NCBI RefSeq assembly: GCF_015832195.1
Contig: NC_052045.1
Location: 4,774,001 to 4,838,000 of the forward strand
Direction of reading: 5' to 3'
DNA length: 64,000 nt
DNA from: Motacilla alba alba
Taxonomy: Eukaryota > Chordata > Aves > Passeriformes > Motacillidae
Position 1 is the stretch's first letter; every line of letters begins with the position of its first letter. The translations under genes were made by a program, and so were the position numbers. Below the pieces are notes generated by a model. The model did not search any database. It had not been told where the DNA came from and was given only the letters and a program-made list of their open reading frames with translations. Shown one piece after another: positions 1-14,945 of the stretch.

Positions 1-3000
1 TCCTACAGCACATTTACTAGGGACTAGTGATAATTTTACCACAGATTCAGTGAATGAACAGCACAGGTAAAATACGGCAAACTTGTGAAAGACCCCATTT
101 CAACAAGTTTCCAAGGAGCACAAATACAAATACCTTGATGCAAGCCCCAAGCAACATAAACAAACCTAAATAGCTCAGTTCAGCCAGGTACCTCAGCCTG
201 AGGTTATTGAGATGTGCTGTAGCCCTGCTGAATCTACAGGTTTCTTCACATCCATGCACATTTATGGGTGTAAAAACTCCTTGTCTTGGCGAGCAAAGCC
301 AAGCCTTTATTTTGTTCTCTTTATTTCCCTGCTCAAGCAAATTTTTCTGCCTCTCCCTGGACTTCCTTCCTTGGGAAAATACACTCAGTGGTGTTTTTCT
401 GTAGGTTCTGGATACGTTTGTGGAGTTTCAGTGAGTTCCCCCACCCTTCCCCGTGGCGGTGCTGCCTGAGCCTCTCTCCAAGCAGCTGATGAGGCTTTGG
501 GAAGAGCTCGGCTGCCTCTGCACCAGCCTCGATTCCTTCCCAGTGACAACACCAAGTTTCATTGTGGAGCCTGAGGTAGGTTTCTACTCAGATAAATCTG
601 CAGACAGCAGTGATGAATTTTGGCACACGGATTCTAAAAAAGAGTGCACATAATGCCTTCAAAAATTGACTTTACTCATTGGGAAACATCAGCCCCCAGC
701 CCTGTTTTCAGTAACTGTTGTTATATCCCTGTCAATTCATTTTATATCTGGAAACCTCTGTGATTTTATTTATACAAACAATTCTTGATTTTCTATTTTC
801 TCTGGAAGGAATGGAGGAATTTTTAAACTTTGTGTTCCCATGATTGCAGGTGTGTATTATGGCACTGGAAAGGAAATTACTGCCATGTATATATGGCTGA
901 TGGAGACCATTCAGGAGTTGTGATGTGCAATGAGAAACTCCCAAAAACTTTGTCAGGGCATGACTTTAGTAGCAAACATAAACCTGAGCTTGAAAATGAG
1001 CAGCTGGGTTGCTCTGTTTGGTGAGATCACACAGTCAGCAGGAGTTGGGCTGAGTTGGAGTGACTTTGGGTCTTGTTTTTAGCACAATATCACCCACTTG
1101 GGCCAAAGACTCTGTATCAATATAAACTGATAGCTTAGACTCAGTGGTTTCACTCTTATTAGGTCACTGGGTAGAGGAAAATACTAAATGGAAATAATTT
1201 GGAATATACCAACAAGTCCCAGGAAAGTAGGAGAGCAGAAAGGTCCGGTGCAGCTTCTCTGGAATTCCTGTAAATGAGGAGTTTCCAGCTCCCATTGATC
1301 ATTCCTCTTTGCACCATGTGTATAAAATAGCAATTTGAGGTTTCAGGAGTGTCATGTCTGCATGATGAGTCCATCAATTTTCGTTGGCTGCAGGTTTCCC
1401 TTCAGTGGCTGGGAAGTAAATTATGAGAAGCTGAAGGAGAAAGCCGTAAATTATTTGGCTCTGCCAACTTCAATATCCGCAGCCTGACGGAGCCTTGATT
1501 TGACAACAATCTGCTTGTCAGTCTCTCTTGCAAAATATTAACAGGCTCAATTATCAAATGTGTTATCCAACTGTTAAATCTCATGGATAGAGCAGTCCAA
1601 AGTCCAGGGTCAGGCTCCATTTCTCCTCCTGCAGCAAAGCATCTGCTCAGGCTTAGGAGCTGCTCCTTCTTGGCCCATGACAGCAGTGTTTCTTTAGGGT
1701 TAGTTGTGGTTTTTTAGGAAATTCAGGCTTTTCTGTGAGAAAAATTGGAAAGAACGGCACAAGTGTCGTTGCTTGGTTGCCCCGGGTGCAGTCGGAGTTT
1801 CTGGGAACAGGGAGAGGGAACAGTGCTCCCCAAATCAGCCTCTTTGAAGAGAGAGAAAACAAATGATATGCTTTTAAAAAGCCCCGAGTTTTGGAGGAAG
1901 CACCAGCTTACCTTCATGTAAGAGCATTTTACTAAATCAAGTGTATTCTAATCACCAGCAAAAAAATCTCATCTTTCTCTGAAAGACCTTTGGGAAAACC
2001 ATCCCAACTCAGTAGGGTTTTATCCATCCTCCTGTACTTTTCCTAGGCTATGGTGATGAACAGTAGTCTGTCTTCTCATGCTCTAAATTATGATGGGCCA
2101 CTGTAGATAAGGGGTTTGTGCTAAACATTAAAAACAGTCACCTGGAAACAAATGAAAGCATGAGTAATAACCACATGCAAATTTCTCTCCCATTTATAAC
2201 TTGCTAGTAAATGCTGACATTTGGAGAGAGGGAATACTGTACAGGAGGAGGATGTTGGGTTTTGCAATTATAGTCCCAATCCATTCTCAAAAGATTAAAG
2301 TTTTACACAGTGGTTGTTCTCGGGAAATTTGCTGAATCCTAATATTTAAGATGAAAGCATAATGAAGGATGATTTTTTTTTTTTAAATTGTCTGATAGGC
2401 TTGATTTGCCAGTTCCCACTGAAGCAAAACTTTCCTCTGACTTCAATTATCAGTAAATTGTGTTGACCTCAATAAGGGTTTTTGCAGAACTGGACCCCGT
2501 AGCATGAATAGGCTGTTCTGTGCAGAAAAGTGACTGCATGAAAATGGCATCTTCTTACTCATCAGTTCTGCCTCCCGAGGGCACATGAGCTGCTGTGCCT
2601 GGCTTTAATGACAGAAATGAGGTTTTGCTGCTCTTTCCTCCTGTGAGACCTCCAGAGCTGCTGGAACCGGGCTGGGAATTGGTGCAACAGTGGCAGAATT
2701 TGGGTGGGAAGAGCTGTGTCCCCTTGGTCCTCCACGCCCAGAGGGGTCTGAGCCCCCAGGCTGCATCCCAAAAAGGTGTGAGCTCCAAAGCTGTCCTCCA
2801 AAAGGGTGTGACAAAACCCAAATCCTTGTCTGCACACGACAATGAATCAACCATCATTTTCCCACTGGGCTACTCCAGACCGGGAGCTTTAAACGCTCTC
2901 TGTTTGACATCCTCCTGATTTATTGCATTTGTAAAGGTGACCTTAAATATTTTAATGGTAATAATTCTTTCAAGGGCTTAAATCAGTAAATGTGCTGTGT

Positions 3001-6000
3001 TCATATTTTGGCATTATATACTGTAGGCAATTTAATCCATATAAGCAGTTTCAGTGATATTAACACTGTAGGCAAACTGATACTAAAGTTTAAATGTCAG
3101 AGAGAGTTTCCATATTACATCTAGTGCAAACAAAGCATTTTTTCTCCAAGTACTGAGGCATAAAATACCAGGAGATAGTAAAGACAGAGAGTGCCAATGA
3201 GTCTGAAATAAATAGGAGGTGAAATTTATAGTATTTTCAAATATGTGCCCTATCCAAGGACTGCTGCAGCTGCACAGATCTATAAAATCAGAGATAAGAG
3301 AAAAACCTTGTAGCGCTTCACAATAAATGCACCTTCACCAGGGTATCTATCTGGATTTCTGTAACTCCTTGGAGATTTACTATTTCACCTTGGATTTATT
3401 TCCCACTGTGCATGGCATGGATGGTATTTCATATTTCCCCCGTTGCCCCACTCGTCATGCAGTAGCAGGTCCCAGTTGTGATCACTGGGCAGGGATGTGG
3501 CACCACGAGCCCACCCCTTGCAGGAGGGTGCAAACAGATATGGGCTGGGATGACCCCACCAATATTCACCCAGTGGTGCTACAGGAGCTTGGGATCAGGC
3601 ACGTTTCCATCCTGTGGCCCCCAAGCTCTGGGTGCCTTCCCACACCCAATGGGCAGCCAAGACTTCACCTAACTGGGGAAAAAAAGCAAGGATTGGGTAA
3701 AAAGAAGTGCCCTCCATGGTTTTCAGCTTGTGGTGAGGTGCTGGGTGCTGCCCATGCTGGGATAAATGATGCCTGTGGCTCTCCAGAGCCATTGTCCCTG
3801 GGAAGGTGCATCTGAGCCAGCCAAGCACCGGCTCATAAAACCTGTGACAAATGGTCAAAAGGTTTATTGGCCATGTACTGCTGTGCATGACCCCATAAAC
3901 CAGCAAGGATATGTGGAAACACGGGCTGTTTGTTAGGGTGTTTGCTTGTTAAATAACCTGACCTGCTCTGAAATCTCCTCTGGCATCCCCGGGCTGAAGA
4001 AGGGGGGCAACTCAGTAAAAATAAGTAAAGCAACCCATGAATGATGTGTAGGGAGTCACAGGAGGAGGAAGCACAAGTGCTGTCACGGAGGATGAGAGTG
4101 GAAGGGAATAACCACCCAGAAATAATGTTTATGAGCTAATTATGTTCTTTTTTTCCTAAGGATTCTTATCCTTGATTTAATCCCTCTGAAGGTCTGGCAC
4201 AGCTTTGGTGACCATGACTCCTGGGAATGTTCATCACTATCATTTAGGTGGCAGGACTGTGGTACCAGGCTTGGCAGTGCCTCTTTATCTCAGGGAATTT
4301 TGAAGGTACTTCAGAAAACTTTAGGCAATTGGATATAAGGGGAAAAATCCTGCTCCTGCTGGGATGGTGAAAAAGGTCCTCAGCCTCCATCCTTCCCTTT
4401 CAAGCTAAGCCCTGCCAGACCTTGATGAGATGTCCCAGACCACAGACAAAAAGAGCTCCAGACCCCATGAGAGGAAGGGACAGCCTCTGCCATGAGAAGT
4501 TTCTTTTACTATTTAGAAAACTCAAACACAAATAACACCTTCCCAGCTGTGTCATTGCAGCAAGGTGAGACTTTTGTGTTCCAGGCTGAAGGATTCCTCT
4601 GGAGCAGCACTTCTTCCATCAGGAGCCCTTGGCAGTATGATGTGACCATCACCTTTTCTGGCCACAGCTCCTGGGTGAACAAGTGACCCAATGCACGATT
4701 TGCAAAATCCAGAACCTGTCAAAGTGAGGAAAAAATGAATATGCTCAAGATCTCATTGCAAATCTGCTGAAACAGAGCCAAGATCTTCAATTCATATTCA
4801 CATCCCTAATCAATATTTCAAGAAAATCAAAGTGTAAAGCTCAACCTGTATAATCGGGGTTCTGCCTTCATCCTGATTGCACTTAATTTCATCAGGGTCA
4901 CACTGAAGAGCTCATGCTTGTTTAATTCTAAACTGCAATGACAGTCAGAGGAACACAATTTTAGTTGTGGCTCCGTAAGATTTTTTTATTCCAAAGCAAT
5001 TAAATGGCTTTCTTTGGCCTCCTTAATTTGACAGACTGTAAATAATGGTTGTTTCTCCATAGGAAATGATACCACCATATTTAAAACATATATAGAATGA
5101 CTTGTAATAACTGCTACTACCTCAATGGATGATAAGCCAATAAATTAAAGCAACAGCACATAAAATGATGAATTCTGGTAGACTTAAGGTGATATAAAAT
5201 AATTGGAGACTTCACTGCTATTTCCATTTTTAATGGGGTTCTGTGGCAGTGTGTTCTGGCAGCGGGGCTGGGAAGGTAAATTAATCTTTATGCATCATCA
5301 TCAAGCAGTGTAAACACGGCCAAACTTAATTAGACATAATAGATTGTTAAGTGTCTGCCCCTCAGAGGTGAGATTGCTCTGGCAAGTGATTACAGACTCT
5401 CAGGCAAGGTCTTCTTTGAAAGGCTGGTAGTAGCTCTTCCATGCCTCTGACAACAAACCCCATGGAAAAGCCCTGCCAGAGAGGCAGCTTTCCTTGGTCC
5501 CAGGGCCATGCACAAATCTGCAGTGAAATATTGATGCAACGTGGCCTGAGGTTGTACTGCTTTGGCAGGAAAAGCTCTTGGTTTACTGCAAAAATACCAA
5601 CAGGAGTCAGTGAAATCACCAGGGTGGAAGTGCTGGGCCTTCCCAGCTCTTCTTCCCACAGCCATGGGCATCCTGTCCTGCTGGGCTGGACAGCCATGGA
5701 GAGGGGAACTGGGCTGAAGTGGGTGTATAAAAATAGCAAAAATCTTACTTGGCACACTGTCTTTTAGACATTATTACACATTAAGTAGAGAAATGCAATG
5801 CAGTCTGTTTTTCACTTCTATTTCTGATATTGGCTTTTGTCATTAATTCATTTCTGTGTGATTTTTCTGAGCCTGTTTTACTGTGACCTCTTTCCATGGC
5901 AGTAGTTGAACTTACACTTTCATATATAAGTATATATTTATATTTTACTACACATGCTCTTGCTTCTTAATGGACTGAGTTCACTAATTGAACACAAGGT

Positions 6001-9000
6001 GATAATTTCTGGTATAAAAGTAGCTGCAAAATGTCATTGAGAAATCTCAAAGCTTTTTGTGAGAAATACTGGCAAACAAAATCTGAAAAGAAAGTACGTT
6101 TTATTGAACAGTTTCAGTCTGGATTCAATGTCTGTACAGTGTGGACAGCAGAAAATTCAGCAAGAAAATATATTGTAGTCTCAGGGGAATGTTAGTTGTG
6201 TCTGCTTTAAAAAAAAATCATTTTGTAGTACAGGTTTGGTGTGTCAAGGTCACGATGAACAGTGGCACGAAGTGGCCAGATGTGGAGATCTTTTTCACAC
6301 TGTCAAATACCAAAAGGTGTCTTAATAACTGGAAATCAAACTGCAGCATCATCTTGAATGCCTTGATTACTCCAAGGCTCCTTTCGGAGTTCAGCATTCT
6401 TGATTTTATTTCCTGATAATTGTGTTAAGAGTTTTCTGCTGCTCAATTGCCTCAGGAATTAGGAGATGGTTTTGAGAGCAGGGGAAGGACTCCCCTGCTA
6501 TCACAACTCTCCAGGGCAGAAAACATTTCTCATTATGGAAATTATCATAGACATTGTATGAAAAGGAGAAAAAAACCATTTCAGAGCTGTAGGAAAGGTC
6601 TACTGCAGACCACCACACTGGACTCATCTTGTTAATCAGGATAAAAACAGCAGAGAAGACAAAAACTTTGAGTTCCCAGCTTTATTTGATCACTACCATC
6701 CTTGCAGAGGGGTTTTATGTACTTTAATTTCTATTTTAAGTCTTTAATTCACTTTTTAATTCCCTCTTTGCTAATTTAATATGTTTTGCTCTTTGTTTGC
6801 ACCACCTAAAACTAAACCAGCTTAATCCATGTATATCTCAGAGTCAGACTCCACCCCTGCATTTGCTTTTGCATTTCCACTCTTTGGTAATAGCTTTTAC
6901 AAGCAGGCCAGTTAAAATTCTTAATTTTGTTCTAATTCCTCTAAATGCACAATGATTCTTCAACTGGAAAGGAAAGAGAGTAGCTCAGAATGATCCATAT
7001 GTTGAAGTACTGTATTTTCATCATTTAAATGATAAACTTCCCATCAAATATCCACAAATGTACATTCATGACTCCCATCCAATGATCCATTGGCCAGAGG
7101 CACATACATTCTTTTAATTTATTTTGGAGTAAAGGTGCTTTCCTGCCGAGTTCGGATAAGCTTGCTATGCACCAAACAGATGTTCAATAAAAGAGACTTT
7201 ACTGAATATGACAGAGAAACTCAGGGAAAGAGGATGAAGGAAGGAAAATTACAGGATGTATGGATTCCTTGTTCATCAAACAAGAGGCCATGCTTTTAAT
7301 CGGGGCCCTTTTATGGATGGAGCAGTAATGAAACAGAAGGAGCGGGGATGTCTTGGAAGAAGGTGACACCAATGTGTTGCTCGTGGTGGAATTATCTTTA
7401 GCAAACCCACTGCAAGAGCAGACCAAGTCTCCCCATCCTCTGATGGGTTCAGTTCCTCCCATCATGGGTAAAAAACACCTGCAAAAATTCAGTTGCAGGA
7501 TCTGGGAGAATTACAAGGTCTGGAGGTGGGCATGTTCCTTCCCACCATGTGAAACGCCCAGTTTTGCTCTCGAAAGGGAAAAGTGATTCTTAAACCACCC
7601 AAGCCTTACATCTATTCAGGCTTTTCCGATTTGGAGAAAGGTGCTATTTAAGGAGGAGCTGAGGAGCACAAAGCCAGCCTGATTCATCTTGAGATCAAAG
7701 AGGGAATGCTGCCTTTGAGATAAAGATGGCTCTGCTTTGAAAGGTTTCTCCTTTGTTCGGGGATGTCCACCCACCGTGTGGGACAGCTCCTCCTGAGAGA
7801 CACACACCCGGAGAAAAGCACCTCCCCTGCCTGCTCCCAGCGAGCTTAACCTCCAATTTTGGGATGTCTCCATCAAAGAGAGAGTTCGTGCCTGACCTTC
7901 TCCAGCCCCGCCCTGCCTTGGAGCCCAGCGGGGATGGGTCTCCATCTTGCGACAGAGAATTGACTCCACAATGCAATTTTTAAACCTGGAAAATTTTAAC
8001 ACCACACTGGCAACTTTCTTATTCACAAGATGTGAATCCCAATCTTGATTTGCCAAGGAAGGGGAATTGACATTTTCCACCCAGCAATCTGTATGCTTGT
8101 CCAGGGACAGTTCATAACCAGCTTTCCTCATTCTACCTTCCACTATGGCTGTGTCAATGTGGTGAATACTGGAACAATTTAAATATTTTTGTGGGCATTT
8201 TGGCAAAAAAAATGGTATAGAAGGTGGAACAACTTCTGCAGGTGCAGCTCTTCCATCAGTGCTCTCCATCCAGATTATTTGATGTTCTCAAGATCAGTCC
8301 TAATAGTAGTGGAAATGCCTTAGAATGTGGTGTGGAGCAATCAACAAGTGACCTGATTTGGCTGCTGAGGCTTTCTCTTGCTGTAATGGAATGGAGAGAA
8401 AAGGTAACAAGGAGTTTCTGGAAAAGGGACCTTTATAATTGAATTTCAGGAACTTTCATTCAGAAGATTCTCAGCTTGGCTTAACTCTCCTACATTCACT
8501 TCTTTAGAAGGAACTTCCTTTCTACAACCTACAAAATGTGTATTTCCATGTAGACATGAGATAATAAAGGAAAAGTGAGGGGGATATATGGGGAAAGACA
8601 GCAAAAATGAATTGCAAAAGAGGATCTGAAGGAAATAAAAGGTCTAGTGGTAACTGGCATCAGACCTAACTACTCATTTTTTTTAAGAAGCTGCTGAGAT
8701 GCTCGCCTGAATATTTACCAAGGTCTTCCTGGGCAGAACTTGTTGGTTACCAGCAAGCTGAGACAAGAAATTAACTCAGCTGCAGGACTGTGATGGGCTT
8801 CTCCAAAATACACATTGAGACTTGTGAATTTGCACTGGGGAAGCAACACTGTCCCTTTAATAATAAATAGTTTTAGGATTTATCATTAAAACCACCAACC
8901 ATTCAGAACCAAGGGTCAATAAACAGGAGTTTGCAACATGAAGGATCCTCTGTAGATTTTCTGAGCCATTACTATGTGTGAGTACCTACAACCAGGAGTA

Positions 9001-10531
9001 CCAAGTCTCCACTGCTGCTGATGAATTCACACATGATGCTGAAGTTTCAAAACACTGAAGCCTGGGCAATATTTTTCACAAGATGGATTGGCATTTTTAA
9101 TAATTCCCAGATCCCAAACACATATGAAATGAGCCCTTGATGAGAAAGGTCTGATTACAAATAACCTGCAGAGAGATGAAAGTTTGTTTTTAATATCTGC
9201 CTTTGACTTTCAAGAGGCTTCAAAAGAAGGCAAAGACTAGAAAACAGTTTGATTTAATACTGTTAGATGTGTGAAATAAAATGCTGGACAATAAGAGATG
9301 TAAAACAAGCAACAAGTGCAAATGACTTAAATCAAATTAAAGAGCTAATTGAAAATAATGGAATTAAACCCTTTTTTGGTTGTTTTTATTCATCTGGTTT
9401 TCAGCACTGTTTGCAACAGCATTTTTTTTTTTTATCTTCTTTACTTTGAAGAACAAACTTTCTCTGCCATGAAAGACAATGATTTTAATCAGGCTCTGAA
9501 ATGTCATTCTCTGGGGATGTGGCTGTTAAATGCCAGCGAGGAAGAGAAGCTCCATCAACACAAACCAGCGGGGCAGCCACGGAGCGGAGCGGCCTCGGCG
9601 TGTGGAGCTCTGATACCACATCCTGATACTGAGACCCTTCAGCTCCCATCACAGAGATCCTCACCAGCACAACCTTGCTTTCATTCTCTCTATATCTAAA
9701 GGAATTATTTCTTTGTAACACAGACACTCACAGCTTCAACTGAGCGTATCTTTGGCTCCACGAGTGACCACGAGGTATCTGCTGGTAAATCTCTGTTTTC
9801 AGAACAGATCACCCAATGTGGAGTGAGCTTTTGTCGGTTTTGTTTAAGCACCTGAAGGGAAATGGAGTTTGCATGAGGGTATTTGGGTGTTTTTCTATTC
9901 ATTAAAGGAGTGAGCAGGGGGGTAGGTGTGACTGCAAACCTGCCTGTGCTCCCCATGGCTGCTCCTGGTTCTCCTGGGAGAGAGGAGATGTCCCAGCAGG
10001 ACCCTGACTGTCCCTATGGCTCCTCACTGTCCCACTTCTATCACCAAGCCTTGCAGTGCCAGGTTGACTTCTCCTTCCTCTCCTCTGCCCACTCCGAAGC
10101 CTCCTGCTAATCCTCCAGCTGGGTTTGAGCTCCAGGGCAGGGATGGCTCAGGTGCATTTGCCCAAAGGGCCTGAAGCTTTCAGTGCTTAGAAAAATCCTG
10201 CTGAGCAGAATTGAGGATTTTAAGGGTTTTATCAAACTTAAATGATGATTCTGTGATTTTAGAACACATCTGCAGGGGGATGTTACCCACAGACCTTGAA
10301 TGAGGTTTGGCTTTGCAGAGCAAAATTAAACCTGTTCTAAGCATTTTGTGCAGAAAATTCCCCCATAAAACCCTGTCATCAGTGCTCAGAAAGTTTCTCT
10401 CTTTTTTTGACTGCAGGCTCACAGAAATAACTTCCTGTGGAGTTCAGAGCTGGGCAGCACAGCAGGCTCAGCTGCTCCTTGGCTTTAGAGGTTATTTTTG
10501 CTTTGCCCCATCCTGCACAGGAGCACACCAC
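1..10531. other. Intergenic, single-copy AT-rich sequence, no gene supported
   Basis: There are only short open frames without family likeness or splice context. The longest, 217 codons at 7616-8269 on the minus strand, has no recognisable domain. There is no clear transposon. Short AT runs occur near 5922-5950. Nothing else can be supported. Confidence 0.7.
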
Positions 10532-10639
10532 GCTTGGAGCAACCTGGTCTAGTGGAAGGTGTCCCTGCCCATGGCAGGGACTGGAATGAGATGACATTTT
10601 AATTCCTTCCAACCCAACCCACTCTAAGATTCTGTGATT
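10532..10639 (+). mobile_element. CR1 LINE 3' end fragment
   Basis: It shows the CR1 tail: GGAGCAACCTGGTCTAGTGG, 'AAGGTGTCCCTGCCCATGG', CCTTCCAACCCAACCC and a terminal ATTCTGTGATT. It is strongly 5'-truncated, as usual for CR1. Confidence 0.92.
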
Positions 10640-10976
10640 AACTTTTCTGCCTTTCTCGTGGGCAGTTTAATTTTAAGTCTTGCAGAAGAACAAGGGGAAA
10701 ACCAACTGAGAAAACACGAGGACAATTCCCCTGCATGTGGCAATGTGGTTTCTTAAATGAAATTATTTCCCCTGTGTACTGCTACACTGCCTCTTCATTA
10801 GAGGGACAGGAGAAGTGTGTGCTTGCTCAGTCCTGAGCTCTCATGGTATACAGGGTTTGCATAGAAAAAATCACTCCTGGAGCTAAAAACCAACCTGACA
10901 CTGCTCCTTGAGTTTGGTGAAATATCCAATCAGTCTCAGTGGGTTTTTCAGGAAAAGGAATAAATAAAATAACAGG

Positions 10977-11031
10977 AAGGAAAAAAAAAAAAGAAAAAAA
11001 AAAACAAGAAGGGGAGGAAATAAAGAAGAGA
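10977..11031. repeat. A-rich purine tract
   Basis: Two A runs separated by a single G are followed by AAG/GAGG-type purines. No element precedes it that would make this a retrotransposon tail. Confidence 0.8.
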
Positions 11032-12103
11032 GAAAACCCACCAACCCTGGTGTGTTCCCATAATAAAGGGTCTAAAAATGCCCCACTCATTGATGCAAAA
11101 TTACACTTATTGTTTATCCTCCTTCTACTTCACACAGCTTTATACAATACACACCACGAAAAATACAAGCAAACAACCGACACATTAGTTAAGAGACCTT
11201 CCATTTTACTTTGGCAGTTCACGATAATGGAATTTAATTGTGGAAAAAGCTGAATAATTTTAGCTGAATGTCATTTGGTTCATTCAAACTGGGAATCAGG
11301 GACATTTTTAACAAAGGTTTTCAAACTTCTTTTGAAATCAGGAAGCTGCTGTGCACAGATAAGGGGAGAGGTTTGAGGATTCTCTATCAGAAATTTCAAG
11401 GTTTTTTCCATCTGCTTTTTCACATTAACTGGTAATTATCCAGAAAGGCACATAATAGTGCAGAAATGACAGAAGCTGACAAAGGTTTTCCTAAGATATG
11501 TAAATTGTCAGTGATAGGCAAGGTGCAACAGAAAGGCTTTCTACAGCACAATTATTTATGCCAGTTTCATTTGCTTTTAGGTAGCACTGATGGTTCTACC
11601 CCACTGCCGCCTTTATCACAGGCACTGCACATTCCCTCACCACCAGCACACAGGGAAGGTGGCAAAAACTGAGCTTGGAGCTTGGTGGTCTCCTCCAATG
11701 CCTCTATTTTCTGTTAAATACGTGCACAAGGGGCTGTGTGTGGAGATATTTCTGAGGTGGTTGTAACCTTCCCCTTCATTCCTCACGCTGCAGAAATAAA
11801 TAAAGAACATGATCCTTCCCAGTGAAGCAGCTCCCACATGGTGGTGGTCTCAGAGCCCACCTTCCTCACAGCAGCTGTTTGAGGGAGGAGGTGTTAGAAG
11901 GGACACTCAGCTGTTTGTCTCTGAGGTTCATTAGCTCTCTCTCTGCTAATTGCCTAATTCCAGCAGACAGGTGAACCCCTTAGAGCTGCTCAGACAAAGC
12001 CCCTTCCTCCAGCTCTCTCTGTGCAGGGCTTCTCTTGATGGGGTTGGAAAGGTGGGTGGTGGGACCATCATTCCTTTTGCCTTTGCAAGTTCATTCTGGG
12101 AAT

Positions 12104-12190
12104 GTAGAATTGTGGAATAGTTGGAGCTGGAGGGGACCTTTTGAAGGTCATCCAGTCCAGTTCCCCTCAATGAGCAGGGAGGGCTGATTT
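12104..12190 (-). mobile_element. CR1-like fragment, reverse orientation
   Basis: It starts GTAGAATTGTGGAATAGTTGG and continues GGAGGGGACCTTTTGAAGG and TCATCCAGTCCAGTTCCCCT, the reverse complement of an older, diverged CR1 3' end. Confidence 0.75.
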
Positions 12191-14789
12191 GGGTACCCTT
12201 GGGTTATACTCCTCAAGGGAGGAAAGATTCCCCTCTCCCTAAATTGTCCACTCAGTCTCAGGAAATATTACCCATGGCATTACAAACATGCCATCCCCCT
12301 GCCCTGTCCCAGCAGGGCACCAGGCTGGGCTCCAGCTCTTGAACAGGGTTTTACAAGGATATTTTAAGTCTCTGTTGTACAGGCAGAAAGATTGGGTTTT
12401 GATAAATGCCCCTTTGCCAAAGGAGAAGTTGGGCTGGGCTTCTGAGTCCTTTTGGGAACTTAATTCTTATTTAAGTAGAGAGTAAGGGGCTGTGCTGGGA
12501 GAAATTCCTGCCTGACCTCCCCCTCACCCAGCTCATACCAGAATTACAAGTTTTAATTAACCTTTCCTGGGAATAGGACTTCTCATGTAACTTCACATGT
12601 ACCAAGAGCTTATAGGATCTTTAATGGATGGAAGGACTTCACCTGCTGTAGTGGCACCAGAGGTGTTATGGTGGGATAATCACTTCCCATCAGCACCTAA
12701 GTGATGTTAAAGTACCCAGACGGGAGGAGTTTCCATGTGTTTGTGGGGGTGGAATTAATTTCCTTTATGATAATAGTCCCTGAAGCTAATGGGTGCTGAG
12801 AGAAAGGAAACAAGAAGCAACACAACAGATTTGTATTTTTAAAAAAACCAACAAGATTGCATTTGAAAGTCAATGGGCTTTGTTATTAACTCTAAGGACC
12901 TTTTCTTCTATCTGGTGCTTTGTTTTCCCAAATCAGGGAGGTCAAACTCAGTGAAAGGCTTTGGGAGGGATGGAGAGGAAGGATTTCACCCACCAGAGCC
13001 TTTGGGCTGCAACTGGTGCCCAAGGTCTGTCCCTGCAGGAACCAGCCTGGGGATACTTGTTTTCCTTATTTTATTTGAGTTTTTTTAAAGACAGATTTTC
13101 TTCCAGGGGCTTTTATGCCATAAAGATTCAACAAAAACTTCCAAGAGTTGCTTGGTCAGTGCTGACCCCCACCAGGGTGTGCCAGCTCTGGGGGTTTGGA
13201 TGAAACATCCCAGCAGCCGATTTTTGGGGGCTGCAGCCCCAAAATAGCTCATGTGCTCATGTTCCCTTTTGTCCCCATTCCTGCTAATTCCCAGGACTCC
13301 TTCCTTTCCCTGTGCAGCCCCTGGTAATGCTGGAGAGGCAAAACCAACAGCTCCAGCTGCTGACACTGGGCTGTAGCTCCACTGAACGCTGTGAAAGCAA
13401 AATAAAGGCATCAAACGTGCCTGGGTTTAAACAGAAGTTGATAAATTATTAAATGCAAAAGGAAACCCCAGCTCATGCTCAGGGGAGATCCCAGGACAAG
13501 ATGAGGTGGGGGACCAGATCCCAAGCCCAGCTGGAAATGGATTTTGGGGATATGCAGGTGAATTAAATGAGGTGTGTGGGCCAGCAGCATCCTGCTGATG
13601 TTCATGCAGAGCATTTAGGATATTAAAAAATTGCCTGCCTGAGTGGTAATTACATCGTTAAACTTTCTGGATTTCCTTTAGTTTTACTTTTTTTAGGTTT
13701 GTTTTTTAAAATAAAGTTTAAATTAGATCAAAAACCACCCAGGCCTGTGAAGATGGTCCCGGGTGGTTTGTGCACAGCAGAGCTGAGGACTTTGGAGTTG
13801 TCATGCACAGACATCAGGTGAGAGCTGGCAAAAGCACTTTGAAAAGGCACAAAGGCACTTAAGGACAGAAACCCTGAGGATGCTCAATAAACAATCACAG
13901 GAACATGAATGTGACTTTGCCATTGTTGCACATTTCTGCTCCTGTTTGTAATGACATTTTGGCCACTGTCTAAATACACAGAAATGGCCTGAATGCATCA
14001 TCTGGATTATCTGATGTTAGTTTGAGTTTTTGGAGGTTTTTTCTACAGCCTCTTGGTAGACTTTGAAAGAAGAAAAGGGGGGAAAAAATTAAACATATTT
14101 CAGAGTAATTGAACTGTGTTCACATTAACTTACACTAAAATTATTTTTAATTAAATGAACTTCCCCTGTTTGTAGCTGGAAGGTACTTGTGTGAGATAAA
14201 AACTCCATTCTAATAACGCTGAGACTCACCAGCACTTAATTAGCATCACAACTCAAGGCACAGGGAGCAGGGAGGTGGGTCTGTGCTGCTGGGTGGGATT
14301 TTGGGAAGGGATGCTCAGCCCCCATCCCAGAGCCCACCCAGCGCCGAGAGGAGCACCGGGAGGGGAAATCACACCTAGGATTTGACACAGTTTGTGGCAA
14401 AAGCAATTATAATTAACATTATATTAAATATTAAGTCAAGATCATAAAATGTTGATTGGTACTGATTAGCTGCATAATCCATAATTAGAAATCACTGCAC
14501 CCTTCAGCAGGTACTGTAGTGCCTTGCCAGTGATTTCACCGCTAAATTAAGCGAGTGATTCAGCTTTTGCCCTGAGTTTTACTCCTGCATTTCATTTAGG
14601 GCGGAAGCACATCCAGGTAAAGAGAGCCACGGGATCTGTTTCCACTCAGTCTGCTCCCAAAACACCCATCCTAAGGGCAGCTCCCCACCCCTCCCATGCC
14701 CATGGAGAAGCAATGGCCAAATTGCCCTTGACCATTCTCAGCTCTGCTTTGGATGTGTCCAAAAGATGTAGGGAGAAGCTTTGGAAGTG

Positions 14790-14945
14790 CCTGGGGAAGT
14801 GCTGGAGTCCCCATCCCTGGAGGGGTTTGAAATCCATGTGGATGTGGCTTTTGGGGACATGGGGCAGTGGTGGCCTTGGCAGTGCTGGGGGATGGCTGGT
14901 CACAGTGATCTTAGAGGGTTTTCCCAACCTAAATGATTCCATGAC
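14790..14945 (+). mobile_element. CR1 LINE 3' fragment
   Basis: It contains the CR1 run 'CCCCATCCCTGGAGGGGTTT', GGATGTGGCTTTTGGGGACA, 'GTGGTGGCCTTGGCAGTG' and 'CCCAACCTAAATGATTCC' in consensus order. Confidence 0.9.

Noticed and set aside
7616..8269. 217-codon open frame on the minus strand
   Set aside because: It has no recognisable domain, no likeness to a known family and no splice or CpG context; it is compatible with chance in a gene desert.
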